From the NCBI RefSeq assembly GCF_018131075.1, contig NZ_JAFCLS010000065.1:1-36041 (forward strand): DNA of 36,041 nt, in the 5' to 3' direction. Position numbers and translations under genes: made by a program. Positions 16,565 through 24,362 of this stretch are shown one piece after another (the stretch's first letter is position 1; every line of letters begins with the position of its first letter). This DNA comes from Bradyrhizobium sp. JYMT SZCCT0428. Its GTDB lineage: Bacteria > Pseudomonadota > Alphaproteobacteria > Rhizobiales > Xanthobacteraceae. Under the pieces are notes generated by a model. The model saw nothing but the letters and a program-made list of their open reading frames with translations, was not told the origin of the DNA and did not search any database.

Positions 16565-16683
16565 TGCTGCCTGTCTCCCTTCCCGGCCTCTGTTCGCGGA
16601 CCGGAACCGCCAGTATAAACGCATTGAGCCGGCAGCGCATCGCGCTACCGGCCCGATTTCCGGGAGTTCGAAGTAGGGTTACT

Positions 16684-17913
16684 CTACTCGGCCGCCAGCG
16701 ATTTCCGCTTCAGCGGCAGGCCGAGCCGTTCCCAGACCTGCAGCAGCGCTTCAGCCAGGTGATCGATCAGGCCGTCATCATGGTAGGGCGAGGGCGTGAT
16801 CCGGAGGCGCTCGGTTCCCTTGGCGACGGTCGGATAGTTGATCGGCTGGATGTAGATGCCGTGCTCTTCGAGCAGGATGTCGGACGCCTTCTTGCAATTC
16901 TCGGGGTCGCCGACGAACAGCGGCACGATATGGGTCTCGCTCGACATCACGGGCAGGCCCGCGGCGTTCAGGATCGCCTTGACGCGGGCGGCGCGGTCCT
17001 GGTGGCGCTCGCGCTCCCAGGCCGAGGTTTTCAGGTGACGGATCGCTGCTGTTGCGGCCGAGCAGATCGCCGGTGGCAACGCTGTCGTGAAGATGAAGCC
17101 CGGCGCATAGGAACGGACGGCATCGATGATGTCGGCCTTCCCGGCGATGTAGCCGCCGAGGCAGCCGAAGGCTTTGGCGAGCGTGCCTTCGAGCACGTCG
17201 ATGCGGTGCATGACGCCGTCACGCTCGGCGATGCCGCCGCCGCGCGGGCCGTACATGCCGACCGCGTGCACTTCGTCCACATAGGTCATCGCACCGTATT
17301 TTTCGGCGAGATCGCAGATACTGGCGAGCGGCGCGATGTCGCCGTCCATCGAATAAAGGCTTTCGCAGGCGATCAGCTTGGGCCGGTCGGGGCCTGCGGC
17401 GATCAACAGCTCTTCCAGATGCGCCATGTCGCTGTGGCGGAAGATCTGGCGATCGCAGCCGGCCTGGCGCACGCCTTCGATCATCGAATTGTGGTTGAGC
17501 GCGTCGGAGAGAATGAGGCAGTTCGGAATCAGCTTGGCGATGGTCGCGATGCCGGTCTGGTTCGAGACGTAGCCCGAGGTGAACAGCAGTGACGCTTCCT
17601 TGTCGTGCAGGTCGGCCAGTTCGGCCTCGAGCTGCACCAGCGGGTGATGGGTTCCGGCGATGTTGCGGGTGCCGCCGGCGCCGGTGCCGACACGGGTCGC
17701 GGTCTCGACCATGGCGCCGACCACTTTGGGGTGCTGGCCCATGCCGAGATAGTCGTTGGAGCACCAGATCACGACGTTGCGCTGGCCCTTCGGCGAGTGC
17801 CAGACCGCATGCGGGAAGCGGCCCGCGATCCGCTCGAGGTCGGCGAAAACCCGGTAGCGCCGCTCGTCATGCAGGCGGTTGAGGGCGGCGGAGAAGAACT
17901 TACTGTAATCCAT
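16684..17913 (-). CDS. hemA: 5-aminolevulinate synthase
   Basis: A 409-residue PLP enzyme that condenses glycine and succinyl-CoA to 5-aminolevulinate, the first step of tetrapyrrole synthesis by the C4 (Shemin) route typical of alphaproteobacteria. The N-terminus MDYSKFFSAALNRLHDERRYRVFADLER and the motifs SNDYLGMGQHP, GTRNIAGTHHPLVQLE, YVDEVHAVGMYGPRGGGIAERDG are diagnostic. The Schiff-base lysine is Lys248 in GTLAKAFGCLGGY, the same number as in the Rhodobacter capsulatus enzyme. I chose the ATG at 17913 because it gives the normal family length; the open frame extends 41 codons upstream without conservation. A candidate FNR/FixK box lies about 130 bases upstream, in keeping with known oxygen control of hemA in this group. 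Confidence 0.97.
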   Translation of the reverse strand: MDYSKFFSAALNRLHDERRYRVFADLERIAGRFPHAVWHSPKGQRNVVIWCSNDYLGMGQHPKVVGAMVETATRVGTGAGGTRNIAGTHHPLVQLEAELADLHDKEASLLFTSGYVSNQTGIATIAKLIPNCLILSDALNHNSMIEGVRQAGCDRQIFRHSDMAHLEELLIAAGPDRPKLIACESLYSMDGDIAPLASICDLAEKYGAMTYVDEVHAVGMYGPRGGGIAERDGVMHRIDVLEGTLAKAFGCLGGYIAGKADIIDAVRSYAPGFIFTTALPPAICSAATAAIRHLKTSAWERERHQDRAARVKAILNAAGLPVMSSETHIVPLFVGDPENCKKASDILLEEHGIYIQPINYPTVAKGTERLRITPSPYHDDGLIDHLAEALLQVWERLGLPLKRKSLAAE

Positions 17914-18039
17914 CACGAGACCTGAAACGGAACCGGCCGGAGCGGCGTGGGCTCTTTTTAGAGCTTTTCCAGGTTTGGTGTCTATGTGAAATCCCACATT
18001 TTCGCGGGCCTCCGGGATGCACCCGAGGCAAGGCAAATC

Positions 18040-18053
18040 CTGATCTCGATCAA
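18040..18053 (-). promoter_or_regulatory. Candidate FNR/FixK-type box upstream of hemA
   Basis: On the minus strand the site reads TTGATCGAGATCAG, against the consensus TTGAT-N4-ATCAA, with only the last base off. It is about 130 bases upstream of the hemA ATG and downstream of the preceding gene's stop at 18135, so hemA is the only plausible target. FNR-family control of hemA by low oxygen is established in Rhodobacter and Bradyrhizobium; binding here is inferred. Confidence 0.55.
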
Positions 18054-18134
18054 TGCGCTAGCTGCGATTTACGGTCCCGGTATTTTGGCGGCGCGCGTGA
18101 AGCCATGGGTAGCCAAAGAGCGTCGCCGACCCGG

Positions 18135-18335
18135 TTACGAGTCAAGTTCCCTGATGGTGCGATTGGCCGCGATCAGGGCGTCGTCTTCGGACTTGCTGTC
18201 CTCCGCCGTCACAAAGCCCCGGATCGCCGCGCCCCGCGTGATCGTGGGGGGCTGGACGATCGGCGTCATGTTGGCCCGCCAAAGTCCGGGCTGCCGCTGA
18301 AAGGTAATGATTCGGTAGTCCGACACCTTGGCCAT
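18135..18335 (-). CDS. Small conserved-looking protein of unknown function
   Basis: A 66-residue soluble protein (MAKVSDYRIITFQRQPGLWRANMTP...). There is no signal peptide or membrane helix. The pattern looks like one small domain: a beta-strand-like start (YRIITFQRQPGLWRANM), a middle segment with IRGFVT, and an acidic helical C-terminus (EDDALIAANRTIRELDS). AAGGACG lies six bases upstream of the ATG. The codon bias fits a real gene, and the longer open frame in this register (to 18614) runs opposite to sense in the neighbouring gene, so I use the internal ATG. The gene lies 222 bases upstream of hemA on the same strand. No function can be proposed. Confidence 0.65.
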   Translation of the reverse strand: MAKVSDYRIITFQRQPGLWRANMTPIVQPPTITRGAAIRGFVTAEDSKSEDDALIAANRTIRELDS

Positions 18336-18361
18336 TGTCGTCCTTCTTCGTCCGTCGTGGC

Positions 18362-18643
18362 TCAGCAGCCGCGACAGATATTGTTCAGTTTGGACGTGGT
18401 GCGGGCGTTCTCCGCGAGGAAGGGATCCTTGTACTCGGGCCGTGAGTCGCTCTCGATCGCCCTGGGTTTTTCCTTGAATTTTTCGCTGGATATTTCCTTG
18501 GGCGTTGCGATTTTCGGAGGCTGCGCCGCGTCGTAGCAGGCGAGCCGTGCGCTGTGGCTTTCGACCGCGCGGCATTCCGGGCTTGCAGCGAACGCGTTCT
18601 GTGCGAAGGCGCACAGCGCCAGGGCGGCGACAATTATTTTCAT
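18362..18643 (-). CDS. Small secreted protein of unknown function
   Basis: A 93-residue protein with a clear Sec signal peptide (MKIIVAALALCAFAQNAFAAS, cleavage after about residue 20). The mature part has the CRAVESHSARLACYDAAQ segment, a short Cys-containing motif with a LACYD core that I recognise as recurring in small periplasmic proteins. A charged, proline-containing middle and a C-terminal pair of cysteines (NNICRGC) follow. Four mature cysteines suggest disulfides in the periplasm. AGGAAAA precedes the ATG. It lies 26 bases upstream of the 66-residue gene on the same strand, so the two may be co-transcribed. Confidence 0.75.
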   Translation of the reverse strand: MKIIVAALALCAFAQNAFAASPECRAVESHSARLACYDAAQPPKIATPKEISSEKFKEKPRAIESDSRPEYKDPFLAENARTTSKLNNICRGC

Positions 18644-18710
18644 CTATTTTCCTTTGCGGGCGTAATTACCCGGGACAAAAGTTACCTTTCGGAAGGTCAC
18701 TTTAGAGAAG

Positions 18711-18959
18711 TCACATCGACGAATAGCGAACCGCGCTCTTCAGCGCGCCGTCGATCTCGTCAGCCAGTTCGGCCTCTCCGATCTCTTGAAGTGCCGCTGC
18801 CATATTCGAGGCCTGCACCGCGCTCATCGAAAGCGGCTCGCTCGTCTCATAGCTGAACTTGATGCGCCAAATTCCGCCGGGGTTGCGATGCGGCTCGATC
18901 AGCAGCGCCGGAAGATCGGGCAGTCCGTTCTCAAACAGCAGGGCTGCGCACGTCAGCAT
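18711..18959 (-). CDS. Small hypothetical protein
   Basis: An 82-residue soluble protein without signal peptide. The N-terminal half is hydrophobic and mixed (LTCAALLFENGLPDLPALLIEPHRNPGGIWRIKF). The C-terminal half is a likely helical bundle (VQASNMAAALQEIGEAELADEIDGALKSAVRYSSM), a pattern I have seen in small Bradyrhizobium hypotheticals. The Shine-Dalgarno is weak, so the exact start is uncertain. It lies upstream of the small secreted protein on the same strand with a 67-base gap. No function is proposed. Confidence 0.5.
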   Translation of the reverse strand: MLTCAALLFENGLPDLPALLIEPHRNPGGIWRIKFSYETSEPLSMSAVQASNMAAALQEIGEAELADEIDGALKSAVRYSSM

Positions 18960-19088
18960 GACGGCGACAAATCAATGCCGCCGCTGCGTAAGGCTTCAAT
19001 GTGGAAGTTCGTCTGGCACGACAGCCGGGATAGCATGGCGCGACCGTGCGCCCTTTTGGGCCCAATAGCTATGGATTAGTTGGGAGCG

Positions 19089-20150
19089 TCAGGTGGTCCG
19101 GAAATACAGCACGCCGTCGGTGACCTCTGAGGTCAGACGGCCCTCGACCAGCATGTAGTTGACGTGGGCGATCAGTTCGCCGGCGGCAAAGCCCATCTGG
19201 TGGGCGTCCAGCACGTGCTTGTGGAACACCACCGGCACCAGTTCCTTCGAGGTCTGCGGCACGGTCCGGCAGGCTTCGGCGATCAGGCGGCAGCGGTCCT
19301 CGTGATGATCGGCCAGCTGCTTGATCCGGGTCTTGAGGCCGTAGAACGGCACGCCGTGGCCGGGCAGCACCATCACGTCATAGGGCAGCGTGGTGGTCAG
19401 GCTGGCCAGCGAGGCCAGATATTCGCCGAGCGAGTTCTGGTTGGGCTCGACCGCCCAGACGCTGACATTGGGCGAGATCTTGCTCAGCACCTGGTCGGCG
19501 GAAAGGAACAGCTTGTCGGCGGCGCAATACAGCATGACCTGGTCGAGCGCGTGGCCGCCGCCGGTGATGACCTTGAAGCGCCGCGTGCCGATCGAAATTT
19601 CGTCGCCATGCGCGATGCGGCGGTAGGACGGCGGCAGGATCGACACCTGCTTCAGATAATCCTGGCCGCGGCTCAGCAAGGTGTCGGTCAGGCTCTCGTC
19701 CATGCCGTGACGGCGGAAGAACAGCCGCTGCGCGTTGCGGCGCTCCTCGGTGCCGCGGTTCTGGTGATAGACCGACTGCAGATACTCGACCTGCGACATC
19801 TGCAAGGGACAGTCGAAGCGCTCGGTGACCCAGCCTGCCAGACCGACGTGATCGGGATGCGAATGGGTCACGATCAGGCGGGAGATTTTCACGTGCCGGA
19901 GCGGGCCCTCGAACAGCGTGGTCCAGGCTTCGATGGTTTCCTCATTGCCGAACCCGGAATCGATCATCGCCCAGCCGTCGCCGTCGGCGAGCAGGTAGAT
20001 GTTCACGTGATTGAGCCGGAACGGCAGCTTGAGCCGGACCCACAACACGCCCGGCACCACCTCGACGACCTGATCCTGGCCGGGGTGATTTTCCCAGGGG
20101 TATCGCAGGGCCTCTGCGGAGGACTGAACGGGGTCGGTTTTCGAGTGCAT
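19089..20150 (-). CDS. MBL-fold metallo-hydrolase
   Basis: A 353-residue metallo-beta-lactamase-fold hydrolase. The metal motif HxHxDH is seen as His96, His98, Asp100, His101 (IVTHSHPDHVGLAG). Further ligands are His in GGGHALDQVMLYC, Asp in KLFLSADQVL and His in MVLPGHGVPFYGL. A C-terminal winged-helix-like extension (about residues 275-340) is typical of the hydroxyacylglutathione-hydrolase/LACTB2-like branch. No signal peptide is seen, so it is cytoplasmic and probably hydrolyses a thioester or other small substrate rather than a beta-lactam. The gene is separated from the chemoreceptor gene upstream by a multi-hairpin repeat. Confidence 0.9.
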   Translation of the reverse strand: MHSKTDPVQSSAEALRYPWENHPGQDQVVEVVPGVLWVRLKLPFRLNHVNIYLLADGDGWAMIDSGFGNEETIEAWTTLFEGPLRHVKISRLIVTHSHPDHVGLAGWVTERFDCPLQMSQVEYLQSVYHQNRGTEERRNAQRLFFRRHGMDESLTDTLLSRGQDYLKQVSILPPSYRRIAHGDEISIGTRRFKVITGGGHALDQVMLYCAADKLFLSADQVLSKISPNVSVWAVEPNQNSLGEYLASLASLTTTLPYDVMVLPGHGVPFYGLKTRIKQLADHHEDRCRLIAEACRTVPQTSKELVPVVFHKHVLDAHQMGFAAGELIAHVNYMLVEGRLTSEVTDGVLYFRTT

Positions 20151-20237
20151 CCCACCGACTTACCCGCACAATTGGTGCGGCGCTAGCCGAAAAAGCAGGT
20201 GCTGGTTTGGCCAAAACACATGGACGGCCGATTGGTC

Positions 20238-20339
20238 GTCATTCCGGGGCTATGCGAAGCATAGAACCCGGAATCTCGAGATTCCCCGGGGGCGCAATTG
20301 CGCCCCCTGAGGTTCGTCCTTCGGACGCCCCGGAATGAC
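20238..20339. repeat. Dispersed multi-hairpin palindrome (GTCATTCCGGGGC type)
   Basis: The outer arms GTCATTCCGGGGC (20238-20250) and GCCCCGGAATGAC (20327-20339) are perfect inverted repeats. Between them is a fully self-complementary 20-base palindrome at 20288-20307 (G5-CGCAATTGCG-C5). Small hairpins also occur, for example CTATGCGAAGCATAG and GTCCTTCGGAC. The structure lies between the chemoreceptor stop and the MBL start, both on the minus strand. I associate it with a repeat family scattered through Bradyrhizobium-type genomes. Confidence 0.85.
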
Positions 20340-20351
20340 CGCGCCTTTGGC

Positions 20352-22496
20352 CTACGCCGCCCGAATATTCCCCAAAAACGCGTCGATTTCCGCGCGCAGC
20401 ACGTCGGCTTCGCGGCGGAGCGCGCCGGAGGCGGTCAAGACCTCACTGGCGGCGGAGCCGGCTTCGGTCGAGGCGCTGGAGACGCCGACGATGTTGCTGG
20501 AAACCTCGCTGGTGCCGCCGGCGGCGTGCGAAATGTTGCGCGCGATCTCGCGCGTCGCCGCGCCCTGCTCCTCGACCGCCGCCGCGATCGCTGTCGTGAC
20601 GTCGTTGATCTCGCCGATCGTGGTCGAGATGCTGCGGATCGCTGACACCGCCGATGTCGTCACCGTCTGCATGCTGACGATCTGCTGGCGGATCTCGTCG
20701 GTGGCCTTCGCGGTCTGGGTGGCGAGGCTCTTGACCTCGGAGGCGACCACGGCGAATCCGCGGCCGGCCTCGCCGGCGCGCGCGGCCTCGATGGTGGCGT
20801 TCAGCGCCAGCAAATTGGTCTGCGAGGCGATGGTCTGGATCAAATCGACCACCACGCTGATGCGGGCGGCATTGTCGGCCAGCCCCTGCATGGTGGCATC
20901 GGTGGCGCCGGCTTCCTCGACCGCCTTGCGGGCGATCTCCGCCGAGGTGACGACCTGGCGGCCGATTTCCTCGATCGACGACGACAGTTCCTCCGTGCCC
21001 GACGAAACGGTCTGGACGTTGACCGAGGTTTCCTCGGCGGCGGAGGCCACCGCGCTCACCAGCGCGCTGGACTGATCGGCGGTCGCCGACATGCTTTGCG
21101 CGGTGGTCTGCATCGAGCCGGCCGCTTCCTGCAAACTATCCAGCGCCGTGCGCACCGTGGTTTCGAACTCGACGATGCGGGCTTCCATGCGGGAGGCGCG
21201 CTCGGCCTTGACGATGCGATCCTGGTCCTGGTCGGCGGTGAGCGCCCGGCCCTGGACCATGCTCTCGCGGAACACGTGCAGCGAATTGGCCATCGCCGCG
21301 ATCTCGTCCTTCTGGCTGGACTGATAGATTTCCGATTCGAGATCGCCGCTGGAGAGCAGCTGCATCGAGCGCTGCAGATTGCCGATGCGCCGCAGGATGT
21401 TGCGGCCGACATAGAGCCAGACGAACAGCACCGATCCGATCAGGGTCGCCGCACCGAGCGCGAGCATGACGGTGGTTGCGAGCGAAATCTCCTTGCCCGC
21501 CTGCTCGGTCGAGGCGTCGGTCTCGCCGCGCACCCCGTCCACCAGTTGCTGCACGCTGATGCCGAGGCCGACATTGAGCTTGCGGGTTTCTTCCAAAATG
21601 GTCTGACCGTAATCCGTGGCGTCCAGTTCCTTCTGGCGGACCTTGAAGACGCCGGTCTTGCCTTCGCCGAGCGCCAGCAGGGCGTTCGAGGCGTTGCTCA
21701 GCGCCGTCGTAAGAGAACCCTTGGGAAGCTGGTCGAGGTTCGATTTAACGCGCTGCTGCGCAATGCGGGTTTGCTTCTCGATGGTTTCGAGCGTGTCGCT
21801 GCTCTCGGATGAAAGCGCGGCCATCATGTTGAACGCGGTCAGATTGCCGGCGGCGATGATGTCGCTGATCTGCTCGACCGTTTTCTCCGCCTTGGTGGCT
21901 TCGTCCTGGTTGAAGCTGGCGGCGCCGAAGATGCTGCTGAGCTGGGTCTGGGCGTCGACCATCGCGGGCGCGGCGGCCTTGACGAACGCGGCCTGGGCCG
22001 TGCGCAGCGCTTCATACAGTTTTTCGTGCTGGGCACCGGTTTCCAGCCGTTCGCGTGCCGCGCCGCCGAGACTCTTGATCATGTCCTCGATGTTTTTCAC
22101 CGTCTCGGTGAGGGCTGCGACGGTATCCTTGTTGGCGCCGAGCTTGGTGATCTCGGCAAGCCTTTGCAGGGTGATGCGCTGGGTCTCCTGCATCTTTTTG
22201 GAGCGTTCGTTCAGCATCTCCTCGCTGCGGGAGGCGAGCAGCCCCGGCCCCTGGCTGGCAAGGCTGGCGCTCTCCGCCGACAATTGCAGGCTGGCCGCAA
22301 GGCGTGGGATGTCCCGTCTGCTCAGGTCGACCATGGCCCCGCCGAGATGTCCGAGCACCAGGCCGGCGCCGGCGCTGATCACGATCGCCATGCCGGCGAT
22401 GACGGCGAAGGCGGCAAACAGGCTGCCCCTGACGCCGAATTTCGGAAAGCTGAAACCCTTGAGCCTGATATTGCCGATGCTGAATCGTAACGCCAT
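20352..22496 (-). CDS. Methyl-accepting chemotaxis protein
   Basis: A 714-residue transmembrane chemoreceptor. A first membrane helix (about residues 24-49) and a second (about 338-362, TTVMLALGAATLIGSVLFVWLYVG) flank an all-helical periplasmic domain of nearly 290 residues. Its size suits the helical bimodular (HBM) type that binds organic acids in characterised receptors, but that is inferred from length and helicity. A HAMP domain follows (about 363-416). The cytoplasmic signalling domain includes the conserved hairpin tip IASQTNLLALNATIEAARAGEAGRGFAVVASEVKSLA, which contacts CheA and CheW. Its gene stands alone without che genes nearby. Confidence 0.94.
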   Translation of the reverse strand: MALRFSIGNIRLKGFSFPKFGVRGSLFAAFAVIAGMAIVISAGAGLVLGHLGGAMVDLSRRDIPRLAASLQLSAESASLASQGPGLLASRSEEMLNERSKKMQETQRITLQRLAEITKLGANKDTVAALTETVKNIEDMIKSLGGAARERLETGAQHEKLYEALRTAQAAFVKAAAPAMVDAQTQLSSIFGAASFNQDEATKAEKTVEQISDIIAAGNLTAFNMMAALSSESSDTLETIEKQTRIAQQRVKSNLDQLPKGSLTTALSNASNALLALGEGKTGVFKVRQKELDATDYGQTILEETRKLNVGLGISVQQLVDGVRGETDASTEQAGKEISLATTVMLALGAATLIGSVLFVWLYVGRNILRRIGNLQRSMQLLSSGDLESEIYQSSQKDEIAAMANSLHVFRESMVQGRALTADQDQDRIVKAERASRMEARIVEFETTVRTALDSLQEAAGSMQTTAQSMSATADQSSALVSAVASAAEETSVNVQTVSSGTEELSSSIEEIGRQVVTSAEIARKAVEEAGATDATMQGLADNAARISVVVDLIQTIASQTNLLALNATIEAARAGEAGRGFAVVASEVKSLATQTAKATDEIRQQIVSMQTVTTSAVSAIRSISTTIGEINDVTTAIAAAVEEQGAATREIARNISHAAGGTSEVSSNIVGVSSASTEAGSAASEVLTASGALRREADVLRAEIDAFLGNIRAA

Positions 22497-22683
22497 GTGC
22501 CGCCGCCCCGTCCCGCTATCCCTGGATGATTCCCCGCGCGGCAGTATCGAGGTACCCGGTTAACAAGTCGGGAAAATGCGGACGCTTTTCGCGATTTGAG
22601 CGCTGGCCCGCCATCGAACAATGTTTGAAAAGCGGCAGCCGCTTCGCTGGAAACGTCATGGCGCAAACAACATGGCGCAAACA

Positions 22684-22711
22684 AAAAGGCCGGCGTTCAA
22701 GCCGGCCTTTT
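22684..22711 (-). terminator. Rho-independent terminator of the porin gene
   Basis: An 11-bp stem (AAAA plus GGCCGGC at 22684-22694 paired with GCCGGCC plus TTTT at 22701-22711) has a 6-base loop. It starts 22 bases after the porin stop codon. Read on the minus strand, the hairpin is followed by a T-rich stretch ending TTTTTGTTT. Confidence 0.85.
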
Positions 22712-22732
22712 CGCGCCTCCCTGTAGAAGCGA

Positions 22733-23449
22733 TCAGTAGCGCGCGCCTGCGAAGTTGAAGCGATAATTGACGCCAACCTTCAACGTATGCTCGTCGTTAT
22801 GGAAGGTGCCAAAGGGGACCAGCGCGACCGGGGTCACGAAGCGGGTAGTGCCGAAGTCGTAGTACATGTATTCGGCCTTGGCCGACCAGTTCGGGGCAAA
22901 CATGTATTCGACGCCGGCGCCGACGGTGTAGCCATTGCTGTGATTCTTATCGAGCGTGAACGCGACCGGAACGCCGGCAAAGGTCAGGGTGTCGCGATTG
23001 TTCGAATAGGCGTAGCCGCCTTTGACGTAGAGCATGCCCGGGCCCCAGGTGTAGCCGACGCGGGCGGTGATCGAAGCGATCGCGCGCTGATCGTTGTTGT
23101 AGACGAAGCCGTTCGGGAACACCGAACTGAGGTTGTTCTGGCCGAGCCAGCTGTACTGGCCCTCGGCGCCGATGACCCAGTTCGGCGCGAACTGATAATC
23201 GGCACCGGCCTGCACGCCGCCGAGCAGGCGCGCGCTGTAGTCGCTCAGCACCAGGCCGTTGAAAGTATTGCTGCTCGAGAAAGCGCCGCCGATATGGGCG
23301 CCGAGATAGAAGCCGGTCCAGTTGTAGAGCGGCGCGGCATAGGCCGGCGCCTTGTTGTAGTAGGGCCGTGCGCCCATGTCGGCGCCGAGCGCGGGGGACG
23401 TCGCGCCGAGGGCTGCGAGAGCGATGATAGCGAGCAGGAACTTCTTCAT
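22733..23449 (-). CDS. Outer-membrane beta-barrel protein (Omp25/Omp31 family)
   Basis: A 238-residue outer-membrane protein. The signal peptide is MKKFLLAIIALAALGATSPALGA (cleavage about residue 23). A short periplasmic linker (DMGARPYYNKAPAYAAPLY) leads to the family start NWTGFYLGAHIGGAFSSS. The remainder is an alternating amphipathic eight-strand barrel with GY or Y-F turns, ending in the C-terminal strand HTLKVGVNYRFNF. Omp25/31-like proteins are abundant surface proteins of Rhizobiales, structural or weakly pore-forming. I chose the ATG at 23449 because it begins the signal peptide; the frame runs 13 codons further upstream. A strong terminator follows. No operon partner. Confidence 0.92.
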   Translation of the reverse strand: MKKFLLAIIALAALGATSPALGADMGARPYYNKAPAYAAPLYNWTGFYLGAHIGGAFSSSNTFNGLVLSDYSARLLGGVQAGADYQFAPNWVIGAEGQYSWLGQNNLSSVFPNGFVYNNDQRAIASITARVGYTWGPGMLYVKGGYAYSNNRDTLTFAGVPVAFTLDKNHSNGYTVGAGVEYMFAPNWSAKAEYMYYDFGTTRFVTPVALVPFGTFHNDEHTLKVGVNYRFNFAGARY

Positions 23450-23696
23450 GGTCGTGGGTCTCCGGAAAATCGTTGGGAAGCGCCACATGCCGGGCGCCGT
23501 CCATGGCGTGCAGTTAGACAGCTTTTGAATAAAATGCTGTCACTTGCCGGGCACACCGGTCGATTACCCAACCCATTGGAGAACAAACGTTTTTTGTGCT
23601 TAATGAAGCCCTATTTTCTGTGCTTAACGACGTCCTAAGGCAAGCTTAATAGAGTCTTAAAATCGGGCCTCTCGGGCGCGGCGCGGAAGCTTTGCC

Positions 23697-24017
23697 TTAA
23701 GCAATCCGCCGCCGCACGTCGCTGCGCATCTGTTCGCGGAACGCCTGCCGCCGCGCCGGCCGGTCCTTTTCAGCGACGTCATGGCGGTCGAACACGTTGA
23801 ACATTTCCAGGATCGGATAGCGGTCGCTGGCCATCGCCAGGATGCGCAGCAGTTCGGCGACGGGGCCGGTCGGGCCGGTGACTTCCCATTTCCGAATGGT
23901 GTTGGCGCCATCTTCGGGCGGCAGCCCGCAGAGCTTGGCCATGTCGGCCACGCCAAGGGGTTGGCCGATCGCCTCAGCGAGGTCTTCGCGCAGTTTCTTC
24001 AGTTCCGGACCGGTCAC
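23697..24017 (-). CDS. Small helix-turn-helix-like protein
   Basis: A 106-residue protein starting at GTG (24017) with GGAGAA six bases upstream. The N-terminal half (LKKLREDLAEAIGQPLGVADMAKLCGLPPEDGANTIRKWEVTGPTGPVAELLRIL) has the helical spacing of an XRE/Cro-type DNA-binding domain, with TIRKWE at the end of the recognition helix. The second half (residues about 70-106) is charged and helical. It is most likely a small regulator. The gene is divergent from a one-TM protein, and a perfect TGTGA-N6-TCACA palindrome lies in the shared promoter region. Confidence 0.7.
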   Translation of the reverse strand: MTGPELKKLREDLAEAIGQPLGVADMAKLCGLPPEDGANTIRKWEVTGPTGPVAELLRILAMASDRYPILEMFNVFDRHDVAEKDRPARRQAFREQMRSDVRRRIA

Positions 24018-24043
24018 GGGTTCTCCGTTTTAATGCGGGCTTC

Positions 24044-24059
24044 TGTGAAGTACGTCACA
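24044..24059. promoter_or_regulatory. Perfect Crp-type palindrome TGTGA-N6-TCACA
   Basis: The sequence TGTGAAGTACGTCACA matches the classical CRP half-sites exactly, with N6 AGTACG. It lies 27 bases upstream of the HTH gene's GTG and 61 bases upstream of the divergent small membrane protein's ATG, a suitable place for an operator controlling either. Crp/Fnr-family or other dyad-binding regulators could bind; no binder is proven. Confidence 0.5.
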
Positions 24060-24119
24060 CACCGGGGCCGGAGTGCAAGCTATACGCAGCGCCATCAGTT
24101 CCTCGAGGAGGAAGCCGTC

Positions 24120-24356
24120 ATGCGCAGCTTGATCGAAAGCCTTACCCCCGACAGCCGCCGGATCTACTGGCGCTGGGTCGGTGGCATCTTCGGCCTTTAT
24201 GTCGTCTTGATGGTCGGCGCCGCCAGCATGTTCATCAGCCACGAATCATCGCGGACCGTGCGGCATGAACGCGCCGTGACTGTGGCAGTCAAAGGTGATC
24301 GCGCGCCGTCACACCAGGCTTCGATGCCGCAGCCGCAGCTGGTGCGCTATCACTAA
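24120..24356 (+). CDS. Small single-pass membrane protein of unknown function
   Basis: A 78-residue protein. A charged N-terminus (MRSLIESLTPDSRRIYWRW) precedes one membrane helix (about residues 19-40, VGGIFGLYVVLMVGAASMFIS). A basic C-terminal tail ends QPQLVRYH. The Shine-Dalgarno is strong (GAGGAGGAAG, eight bases upstream of the ATG), so translation is likely. I recognise no family. It converges on the GH1 gene with 6 bases between the stops and is divergent from the HTH gene, sharing the Crp-like palindrome. Confidence 0.72.
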   Translation: MRSLIESLTPDSRRIYWRWVGGIFGLYVVLMVGAASMFISHESSRTVRHERAVTVAVKGDRAPSHQASMPQPQLVRYH

Positions 24357-24362
24357 GCGGCT

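Noticed and set aside
13565..16618. 1017-codon open frame on the plus strand opposite the hybrid kinase
   Set aside because: Antisense shadow produced by GC-rich third positions; composition is dominated by Arg, Gln, Asp and His with no domain, and the opposite strand encodes an unmistakable multidomain kinase.
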